Source: Siphonodentalium dalli (lineage: Eukaryota > Mollusca > Scaphopoda > Gadilida > Siphonodentaliidae). Taken from it: DNA of 64,000 nt. The stretch's first letter is position 1; every line of letters begins with the position of its first letter. Location: positions 192,541,948-192,605,947 of the forward strand of contig CP136064.1 of the NCBI GenBank assembly GCA_032622095.1. Reading direction: 5' to 3'. Position numbers and translations under genes: made by a program. Below, piece after piece: positions 40,501 through 52,500 of the stretch. Under the pieces are notes generated by a model. That model did not search any database. It was given only the letters and a program-made list of their open reading frames with translations, and was not told the DNA's origin.

Positions 40501-43500
40501 TTTCGGTTTGGACCAAAAGAGTTGACTCTCGGTTTTCTTTTCGGTTTTTTAAGTAGATTGCGTAGCGGTATATGTGTTGAGAAGAGAGCTCAATTGCCAA
40601 GATTCGGTAGGTATTAATCAAGTATGAACACAATTGTGCCGAGATCAAGGGGATCGTGCGATGTTGCAGCTAATTTGAGGCTAATTCCCAATTTCCCCAC
40701 ACACGTCTGACATCGCATCTGAATCAGTAATTCGATATATTAAGTTATTAACGAAATACTACGTATTGTAACTGTTGTTATTTATCTTTAAGTATTGTGT
40801 GCATTTTGAACTTCTTAATCAGTGGAGAGCTATGCATTTGTACAGAAATACCCACAGTGCAGTAATTTCACAGTAAACGGGAATATGTTAGAGATTTGGG
40901 AAGCATAAAACACACTTCATTATTAATATTCTGTGTCATAATTAGGTCAGCGAGGCACCTTCACATTGGGTCCTCGGCAGCACCTGCCCTGGGTCTCTCC
41001 ATTCAGTCCCTATCAATACTCTCTTAGTAATAATATATTCAGTTAATTGCAGAGAACCACTGCAGATGGGAATTAAGAAAATAAAACACTTAAAACACAG
41101 AGCGATTACTGTTTACATTTAAATAAATCCCACCGTGCACCCCCATCACCATCGCGACGTAATTTTGGTACCATGTGTTGCGTTCTAAAAATAGGTCGCT
41201 TACAGTGGATTCGTAGAGATGACGAAATATGAGTGCGACAGAGAAGATTGTTTGATCGAAAGCATTTGAATTACGTACGTCACAAAATATTTGTCCCCTG
41301 AATGGAATAAAATTTAAACATAAGTTCAAATTAAACAGTCACGCATACTGGTCGCATAGATGGGTTCATGTTTGCTATGTGTCTTACACTGTTAATCGGG
41401 TGTCGCTCGGCATGTTCGAAGCACATAAAATAGCACAAACAGGGCCTTTTTTATCCGAGTGTTCACTCAACTGTTGAAAAAGAACAAAAAAGGTCGCTTA
41501 CGATAATGATAATAACACGGTGGCCGAGTCAAAATTGACACATTCCGACACATTATTGAGCATGGAGACCGATAATTTGACAACAGTATCAACTATCAAG
41601 TCGATTCAATTGAAAAAATAAATATACAAAAAAAAAACGTAACGTCTGTTGGGGCAGAATCACGTCGGTCGGTATTGTTTTAAACCAAAACCGAGTTGTT
41701 TTCTCTGTTAACCGCCCATCACTAGGCTGTTTCAAATTTCATTTGAGAAAGATTCCATAGCTGACATTCAGTTAACATTAAGTCATTAACTGAAGTTATC
41801 ATCCAGAAACAATAATACCCAAATTTCAAAGTAAAAAAAGATCCGTAACTCTGGTAAAAAGGGTCAGACAGAACATCAGAACATAGCAAACCGGCATACC
41901 ACATTTCATTCCATTCAGTTAACATTATCTAAACTTATCATTTGGAAACAAAGATTAAGCCAAAATTTCAACAAAGGGCCGTAACTGTGGTAATGAAAGT
42001 GTCAATGACACTTTAGCTCAACTTGGGAAGGAGTTATTTTTTTGCTGAGCAATAAATAGAATGAGAAAGAAGAAGGAAAGTAACTAGAGATGGGCCTGTC
42101 CCAAATGGAACTAAGGTTCCCATGGTACTAAATATCTGACAGTGCTAAGTTTAAAAACAAATTGACCACAAAATGTAGGAATAAAAGCTCGGACAAAGGT
42201 ATTCCCCTGAATTGAACATTTTCTGAGTCGAAAAAGGGTGATAACTCCACAAAAAAATGATGGGACAGACCTCATAATCGCAGGAACACAGGTTCCCTCA
42301 GTATTAAATTTCTGTTCCAAGTTTAAAAAAATTTACCAAAAAAATGTAGGAATAAAAGCTCAGACCCTGTATTGAAAAGTTTCTAAGTCGAAAAAGGGGG
42401 ATAACTCCACAAAAAAAATTCAAACAGACGTAATAATCGCAGGTGCACAGGTTCCCATGGTACTAAATATCTGTGCAAATGGGGAGAAGGGGTATACAAT
42501 AGTTACCTTGGGATCAAGTATTGTGTAGATGAAATTATTTTTATTTCAAACATTTCACCAATAAACGTGGGTTGCAGGGTGTGCCGATGAATTCAAATTT
42601 GAAATCCAAACCCAAATTTAGGAATTTGACCAGATCATGAATTGAACATCTGTCTACATGAAGATTGTTAGCCTAATTTTCTCAAGACGATCAGAAATTC
42701 AAAAAGGTGTTCAAACATTGAGTGAAGTTAAAGTTATACCCTCGATATCCTTGGCATCATTGAGCTCTTGCTTCAGCCGAGATACAGTTGTTTCGAGATG
42801 CTCCACCTTCCTCTGAAGTTCTTCCTTTTCAGTGATAATTGCAGCACATTTTAACTCCATGCAAAGGTACTGTTCCTCCTGCTCTTTAATCTGAGCCACA
42901 AGATGTTTATTCCGTGCTAGGTAGTCAGCACATGTCTTTTCAAATGAGGCCCGTTTGTCCAACTGAAAGTGAAAAATAAACTCTTATCACATAAGCAATG
43001 AGCATTTCTGACAGATATATGGGCCATTCCATTCAGGTACTAGTATGATTATTATGCAATTCATTAATCGATCACCAATTTCATTCTTGTGGTCAGACCT
43101 AAAAAATAGCATTATTGGAAAGTATGAAACAATATGTATACGAATATTAAAACCCTGAGCCATATGAAATGGAATTAGTTAAAAACACATGGATGTGGAT
43201 ATTAAAACATAAAGAAGCAAAACTTACTACCACTAGTCAAATGAACCATATGGCGATGGAGAAAATAACATCATACGGCAAAATCTGTATGACCAACCAA
43301 ACTTTCTCCAATACTGGCAATAGTCAAGGATGGCAGTCAAGGAGATGGATGGGCTTTTAAAAATGACAAGAAACTCTTGTTTTTGAATCATTCATTTTGA
43401 GAGCGAAGCTTCTCATCAAGTTCCTAACTGCAAAGACACATGTGTTCATCTAAGTCCATATGAAATATTTGGAAAAGCAACCAGGTGAGCTATATTGTCC

Positions 43501-46500
43501 TATTCTAAAAGGAACATAACAAGATATCAACTTCACAACAAACATTATAGCAGTTTAATGAGGATTGCACAAAATTTTCAACAAGAGCATCGCTAGGGCG
43601 TGGCAATATATTCAAGTGGTAATTCAAACAAAGTGCCATAATTCTGGTGAAAATAGGCGTGCGGAACCCGCATTCGAACTTGACCTTTATTTTGAGCTAC
43701 ATACCAATTTTCATTCCATTCAGTTGAGACTTTCTAAAGTTATTATCCAGAAATATAAAGCAAACGGATGGACGGCGAACAGAATAACATAATTTATGTG
43801 CCGTTTTTTTTAAACGGGAATATAAAAACTATGTTCCTGATTTCCCTATTCACAGTTCAATTTTCCAGTATTGATTTGAAACTGAAACTGACACATTTTA
43901 CCACCCGTCTCTATTTTAACACTTTCTTTACTAAATACTCATTGACGAGTAGTTCCCTCAGGAACTGTTCAGATAATAAGTTCAATAAAACAACCATATT
44001 ATCCCATCAAAGAATATGTATCCTTCTGCATTTGTATTAGCTTTTCAATTGTCTGTCATCTGCTTTTATTACCTGAGCACCCCTCCAAATGAATAATAGA
44101 CCATTCCAATGTATACTTTTATAACCGATGGTAGAATCCATTTAGTAAATGAAAGTGTCAACGACACTGTAGCTCAACTTGGAAAGGGAATAATTTAATA
44201 TATTACAGTCAATGGAGCGATTAGGAATGTGGAAAGTTGAATGTCTAATACTCGTTTATAGACATGAAGAGAAAAGTAAAATCCAAGTTGGCTGCTGGCG
44301 GCCATGTTTTCGGCCGAATGACCCCAAAATGAGTCGTTCCCATCTACATGTCATCGTTAACATCAATGACAAATTTTATGACGATCAGACTCAAGGTACG
44401 ACCTGTGGCCCGTGCTAATGGATTAAATTTTGAAATCCAAGATGGCCACTGGCGGCCATGTTTTTTGTCCGAATGACCCCAAAATTACTTGTTCCCATTT
44501 ACATTCCAATTTCAACAGCCATGAAAATTTTTATGATGATCAGACTAAAGGTACGACCTGTAGACAGTGCTAAAGGATTTAGTCATACAAAGAGTAAAAT
44601 CCAAGTTGGCTGCTGGCGGCCATGTTTTTTGGCCAAATGACCCAAAATGACTCGTTCCCATCTACATGTCATTATTAACATTCATGAAAATTTTTATGAT
44701 GATCCGACTAAAGGTACGACCTGTAGCCCGTGCTAAAGAATTTAGTCATACAAAGAGTAAAATCCAAGACGGTGCTGGCGGCCATGTTTTTTGGCCGAAT
44801 GACCCCAAAATGACTCGTTCCCATCTACATGTCAATATTAACATCCATGACAAATTTCATGTAGATCAGACAAACAGTACGACCTGTGGCCCGTGCTAAT
44901 GGATTAAATTTTGAAATCCAAGATGGCCGCTGGTGGCCATGTTTTTTGTCCGAATGACCCCAAAATGACTCGTTCCCATCTACATTACAATTTCAACAGC
45001 CATGACAAATTTTATGATGATCAGACTAAATGTACGACCTGTAGCCCGTGCTAAAGGATTTAGTCATACAAAGAGTAAAATCCAAGATGGCTGCTGGCGG
45101 CCATGTTTTTTGGCCGAATGACCCAAAATGACTCGTTCCCATCTACATGTGATGTTTTCTTGACAAATTTTATGATGATCAGACTAAAAGTAGGACATGT
45201 AGCCCGTGCTAAAGGATTTAGTCATGCAAAGAGTAAAATCCAAGACGGCTGCTGGCGGCCATGTTTTTTGGCCGAATGACCCCAAAATGACTCGTTCCCA
45301 TCTACATGTCATTGTTAACATCCATGACAAATTTTATGATGATCAGACAAAAGGTACGACCTGTAGCCCGTGCTAAAGGATTTAGTCATACAAAGAGTAA
45401 AATCCAAGATGGCTGCTGGTGGCCATGTTTTTGAGCCAAATGACCCCAAAATGACTCGTTACCATCTACATGTCAATATTAACATCCATGACAAATTTCA
45501 TGATGATCAGACAAACAGTACGACCTGTGGCCCGTGCTAATGGATTCAATTTTGAAATCCAAGATGGCCGCTGGCGGCCATGTTTTTTGTCCGAATGACC
45601 CCAAAATGACTCGTTCCCATCTACATTCCAATATCAACAGCCATGACAAATTTTATGATGATCAGACTAAAGGTACGACCTGTAGCCCGTGCTAAAGGAT
45701 TTAGTCATACAAAGAGTAAAATCCAAGATGGCAGCTGGCGGCCATGTTTTTTGGCCAAATGACCCCAAAATGACTCGTTCCCATCTACATGTGATTATTA
45801 ACATTCTTGACAAATTTTATGATGATCAGACTAAAAGTAGGACCTGTAGCCCGTGCTAAAGGATTTAGTCATGCAAAGATTAAAATCCAAGACGGCTGCT
45901 GGCGGCCATGTTTTTTGGCCGAATGACCCCAAAATGACTCGTTCCAATCTACATGTCATTGTTAACATCTATGACAAATTTTATGATGATCAGATTAAAG
46001 GTACGACCTGTAGCCCGTGCTAAAGGATTTAGTCATACAAAGAGTAAAATCCAAGATGGCTGCTGGCGGCCATGTTTTTCGGCCGAATGACCCCAAAATT
46101 AATCGTTCCCATCTACATGTCAATATTAACATCCATGACAAATTTCATGATGATCAGATGAACAGTGCGACCTGTGGCCCGTGCTAATGGATTGAATTTT
46201 GAAAACAAAGATGGCCACTGGCGGCCATGTTTTTTGTCCCAATGACCCCAAAATGACTCGTTCCCATCTACATTCCAATTTCAACAGCCATGACAAATTT
46301 TATGATGATCTGACTAAAGGTACGACCTGTAGCCCGTGCTAAAGGATTTAGTAATGCAAAGAGTAAAATCGAAGATGGCTGCTGGCGGCCATGTTTTTTT
46401 GCCGAATGACCCCAAAATTACTCGTTCCCATCTACATGTCAATATTAACATCCATGACAAATGTCATGACGATCAGACGAACAGTACGGCCTGTAGTCCG

Positions 46501-49500
46501 TGCTAATGGATTGAATTTTTAAATCTAAGATGGCCGCTGGCGGCCATGTTTTTTTTCCGAATGACCCAGCTGAATGACCCCAAAATGAATCATTCCGGTA
46601 CAAATGTTGATGTCAACAGCTATGACAAGTTTCATAATGATCCGATCAAAGGTCCGACCTGTAGCCTCTATTGTTGACGCCTTACGCACACACGGACGAC
46701 GGACGACAAAGCCATGGCAATGGCTCAAACTTTACAAAGTTGAGCTAAAAATGACTCGTTCCCATCTACATGTCATTGTTAACATCCATGACTAATTTTA
46801 TGATGATCGGACTAAAGGTATGACCTGTAGCCCGTGCTAAAGGATTTAGTCATACAAAGAGTAAATTCAAAGATGCCTGCTGGCAGCCATGTTTTTTGGC
46901 CGAATGACCCCAAAATGACTCGTTCCCATCTACATGTCATTATTAACATTCTTGCAGGCCTGGAAATCTCAAGGCGGGCTGCCCGCCTACAGCCCGCCTA
47001 GAATTTTCCAAGGCGGGCTTTTTATAGCCCGCCTCATCTACGATAGGACATTTATTATTTAGTTATTTTATTGTGTTTAATGAGTAAAATACTGCATCAA
47101 AATCGTAATTATATTGTACAGTGTGGGGATTGTGCGCATGCGTGACTTGACGGTAATGTCAAATGGGAATTATAGCGGAATCAGTAAATTCCAGAACGAA
47201 CTGTTTCGTAAATCTGATCTTTTGATCGATTCTCACACATTTTATGACCAAAATAAATAATTTCTCTTCATAAGATTGAGCTTACAATATATTTCACTGG
47301 ATAAAATGACACATGTTTGTGGATAGTGAGAACCAAATGTCACTGTCCCAATTAAGTTCAACCTTTCGTTCCGTTTCCGGTTCCTATCAGTGAAAATTGT
47401 ATTTAGCTTGCAACCGTCTTTTATCGCTTCGATTGACAATATTTTAATATAATTAGCTAAATGTATCCACGTATTCTAGTTTACACTGTTATTCAATTAT
47501 TAAAGTTCAGAAACTATTTTCTATGTCCCCAATTGCAAACACCCAGTAAATCTATAGATAGCGACTTGACCGCTGCAAGCAGCAGTCTGCGATCGACAAT
47601 GGAATATGGATTACTTTGAGAGAAAAAGCAGTCAATATTCAAGTGCAAATATACTGGATTTAATATTGTTCTTGATTGTGTATTTTACGTAAAATTACAC
47701 TTTCATGGAGAATGCTTTTAATGTGGACAAACTCACCCAATTCCGTTGCATGGGTTGGACACCGACTGACAAATTGTTGAGTACAAATACTCTTACATTT
47801 TGTTTCTTGTACATATAGATTATCACAACATATAAAACCATTTTATTACCATAATTACTGTGGGGGATTTTGACATTCACAACTCTGTGGACACTTTGTT
47901 TCCACATGAAGAAAATTAATTTAAATGGAGTTATACAACATCAAAAATAGACAAACTAACGGCAGTAGTAACTCAGATAAAATAAATCATAACTTTAAAA
48001 GTTGAGGAGGGCTATAGCCCTCCTAGGCATATCTAAGAGGGCTATTAATAGCCCTCCTGGATTTTTTAGATCGCCAGCCCTGTTCTTGACAAATTTTATG
48101 ATGATCAGACTAAAAGTACGACCTGTAGCCCGTGCTAAAGAATTTAGTCATACAAAGAGTAAAATCCAAGATGGCTGCTGGCGGCCATGTTTTTGGGCCA
48201 AATGAGCCCAAAATGACTCGTTCCCATCTACATGTCAATATTAACATCCATGACAAATTTCATGACGATCAGACAAACAGTACGACCTGTAGCCCGTGCT
48301 AATGGACTGAATTTTTAAATGCAAGATGGCCACTGGCGGCCATGTTTTTTGTCCGAATGACCCCAAAATGACTCGTTCCCATCTGCATTCCAATTTCAAC
48401 AGCCAGTCCTTCGATTTTGAGGTGCGCAATTGCGCTTGCGCGCCTTGGCGCGCGCGGATCTAAAAACCAGCGAGTTATTAAATGCGCATGCCAAAAATTT
48501 CAAATGCGCGCCTCAGAATTTGCAACCAGTGAACGAGATTTTAACAAACAACACACCAATGGTTAAACGCCGACAAGACTATTCACCATGTATCTTTCTC
48601 AGCAGTGATGATGTTGATTACGAACCTGGTAACAAAGATCAAAGCGGCGTCTTTCACACTCAATGATTGGTGTGACACCTCGTCACAACTGCTGCATGTG
48701 CGAGTTCCCGCAAAAAGCGTGTCAATTCTTTGGCGGCCTCGTTTGATGTTTCGACATGCGGGATTCACCGATTCATTTGAATACTAGATTAGGGTTTAAC
48801 TGTATCATCATTCATGTTGGATAGTGACTCATCAAGATCTCATGACATACTAACCCCAGCTCCTGCCTTCGGCAATCGGCGATGACCGTATCGATATTAG
48901 GCCCATAAAAATAGCTATTCAATTCGGAATGGATGCTATTCAATTACAATAATTGACTAGCTATATACTAATCAAAATTTTGAAAGTATAATTTGCTCCC
49001 TGGCAATCTGATTCCGGTGAATCTGATTGCGGTAACAAATCGGATTCCACTTCCGAGTTTGAAGCTTTAATCGAGTGTGATGAGCATGCGCTCTCAGACG
49101 CGGAAGTCGACTAATTACAATGATCAGATTCACCGCGATTGCCGGATTGTTGATGTTATTATCATGTGGACTATATATTGTACAATATAAACATATGTTT
49201 TTATTTCTGTTTCTGTTGCCACACTTGGAATTAAATGTGTGTATCATTATACTTGTGTTTGTCTTTATTCAGTAATCATTTCATCGATGTTAATTTGAAT
49301 TGTGCTCCCTCATAAAAGGCGCGCGCAAATCCCAAAAGCTCCGAGCGATATATCGCGCACCTACGTTTTCCAAATTCGAAGGACTGAACAGCCATGACAA
49401 ATTTTATGATGATCGGACCAAAGGTACGACCTGTAGCCCGTGCTAAAGGATTTAGTCATGCAAAGAGTAAAATCCAAGACGGCTGCTGGCGGCCATGTTT

Positions 49501-52500
49501 TTGGGCCGAATGACCCCAAAATGACTCGTTCCCATCTACTTGTCAATATTAACATCCATGTCAAATTTCATGATGATCAGAAGAACAATGCGACCTGTGG
49601 CCCGTGCTAATGGATTGAATTTTGAAAACAAAGATGGCCACTGGCGACCATGTTTTTTGTCCGAATGACCCCAAAATGACTCGTTCCCATCTACATTCCA
49701 ATTTGAACAGCCATGACAAATTTCATGATTATCAGACTAAAGGTACGACCTGTAGCCCGTGCTAAAGGATTTAGTCATACAAAGAGTAAAATCCAAGATG
49801 GCTGCTGGCGGCCATGTTTTTTGCCCGAATAACCCAAAAATGACTCGTTCCCATCTACATGTCATTGTTAACATCCATAATTAATTTTATGATGATCTGA
49901 CCAAAGGTACGACCTGTAGCTCGTGCTAAAGGATTTAGTCATGCAAAGAGTAAAATCGAAGATGGCTGCTGGCGGCCATGTTTTTTGGCCGAATGACCCC
50001 AAAATTACTCGTTCCCATCAACATGTCAATATTAACATCCATGACAAATTTCATGACGATCAGACGAACAGTACGGCCTGTAGCCCGTGCTAATGGATTG
50101 AATTTTGAAATCTAAGATGGCCACTGGCGGCCATGTTTTTTTTCCGAATGACCCCAAAATGAATAATTCCGGTACAAATGTTGATGTCAACAGCTATGAC
50201 AAATTTCATAATGATCCGATCAAAGGTACGACCTGTAGCCTGTATTGTTGACGCCTTACGCACACACACACGCACACACGGACGACGGACGACAAAGCCA
50301 TGGCAATAGCTCAAACTTTACAAAGTAAAGTTGAGCTAACTAGTTTATAGACATGAAGAGAAAAGTAAAATCCAAGATGGCTGCTGACGGCCATGTCTTC
50401 GGCCGAATGACCCCAAAATGATTATATCCCATCCACATGTCATCGTTAACATCCATGACGATTTATGCTAATGGATTGAATTTAGTCATACAAAGAGTAA
50501 AATCCAAGATGGCTGCTGGCGGCCATGTTTTTTGGACAAATGACCCCAAAATGACTCGTTCCCATCTCCATGTCATTGTTAACATCCAGGACAAATTTTA
50601 TGATGATCCGACTAAAAGTACGACCTGTAGCCCAAGCTAAATGATTTAGTCATACAAAGAGTAAAATCCAAGATGGCTTCTGGCACCATGTTTTTTGGCC
50701 GAATGACCTCAAAATGACTCGTCATTGTTAACATCCATGACAAATTTCATGATGATCAGACTAAAGGTACGACCTGTAGCCTGTGCTAATGGATTGAATT
50801 TTGAAATCAAAAATGGCCACTGGCGGCCATGTTTTTCATCCGAATGACCCCAAAATGACTCGTTCCATCTACATTACAATTTCAACAGCCATAAAAAATT
50901 TCATGATGATCAGACTCAAGGTACAACCTGTAGTCCGTGCTAAAGGATTTAGTCATACAAAGAGTAAAATCCAAGATGGCTGCTGGCGGCCATGTTTTTT
51001 GGCCGAATGACCCCAAAATTAATCGTTCCCATCTACATGTCAATATTAACATCCATGACAAATTTCATGATGATCAGACGAACAGTACGACCTGTAACCC
51101 GTGCTAATGGATTGAATTTTGAAATCAAAGATGGCCACTGGCGGCCATGTTTTTCATCCGAATGACCCCAAAATGACTCGTTCCCATCTACATTACAATT
51201 TCAACAGCCATAAAAAATTTATGATGATCAGACTAAAAGTACGACCTGTAGCCCGTGCTAAATGATTTAGTCATACAAAGAGTAAAATCCAAGATGGCTT
51301 CTGGTGGCCATGTTTTTTGACCGAATGACCCCAAAATGACTCGTTCCCATCTACATGTCATTTATATTAACATTCATGTCAAATTTTATGATGATCAGAC
51401 TAAAAGTACGACCTGTAGCCCGTGCTAAATGATTTAGTCATACAAAGAGTAAAATCCAAGATGGCTGCTGGCGGCCATGTTTTTCGGCCGAATGACCCCA
51501 AAATGACTCGTTCCATCTACATGTCATTGTTAACATCCATGACAAATTTTATGATGATCAGACTAAAGGTACGACCTGTAGCCCGTGCTAAAGGATTTAG
51601 TCATGCAAAGAGTAAAATCTAAGATGGCTGCTGGCAGCCATGTTTTTTGGCCAAATGACCCCAAAATTACTCGTTCCCATCTACATGTCAATATTAACAT
51701 CCATGACAAATTTCATGACAATAGGACAAACGGTACGGCCTGTAGCCCGTGCTAATGGATTGAATTTTGAAATCCAAGATGGCCACTGGCGGCCATGTTT
51801 TTTTTCCGAATGACGCCAAAATGACTCGTTCCCATCTACATGTCAATGTCAACATCCATGACAAATTTCATAATAATCAGACCAAAGGTACGAACTGTAG
51901 CCCGTGCTAAAGGAAATTGTTGACGCATCACGCACACACACACGCACACACAGACGACGGATACCAAGCCATGGCAATAGCTCAAACTTTGTAAAGTTGA
52001 GCTAATAAAGGGATAATGGATTATATGCCTGATAAATGAGTAACAGTGATAAGTAGGGAAATTAATAACACATACTTCATTTTCAGACGAGCTGAATCTC
52101 TTTTCCACACTAAAAAGCTCTTTCTGGATTATTTCTTTTTCATCAGAAATTCTAAACATATTCTGTTTCATCCTGTAAAAGAAGGATAGAGAAACAAATA
52201 AGAGTTTATTTATACATGTGTTGTAAAATATAGAGATCCAGGGGGCTGGGAACACTGTAGAATACAGGGGTAAACCTGTCTTTGGTAACATGGACAAAGG
52301 TGCGTAATAACCCTAGGTACACATTCCGAAGCGACACACGAACGAATTTGAATGTCAACATAAATATAGAATTAGTATAGAACGGCAGCGTACCAGTCAA
52401 ACCATTCAGCAAGTTTAAATCATAGAAATATAAATACCACGAGGGCCACATACCAAGCAATACACAACGAAATGATACTATACACAAATTATTCTAAAAA

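Larger units (their letters stand above)
44170..52006. repeat. About 160-bp tandem array, roughly 35 units, interrupted by two transposons
   Basis: Each unit contains TACGACCTGTAGCCCGTGCTAA, (A)TCCAAGATGGC(T/C)GCTGG, GGCCATGTTTTTTGG and AATGACTCGTTCCCATCTAC. Spacing between GTGCTAA words is 152-167 bp. Two alternating subtypes differ after GTGCTAA: AGGATTTAGTCATACAAAG or TGGATTGAATTTTG. Block ends carry AGCTCAACTT at the left and CACACGGACGACGG...AAGTTGAGCTA at the right (46670-46748, 50245-50338, 51915-52006). The units have no conserved reading frame. Confidence 0.9.

Noticed and set aside
44212-51622. Many 60-80-codon frames in the 44-52 kb region
   Set aside because: They follow the tandem unit and break in sibling units, so no coding conservation is visible.
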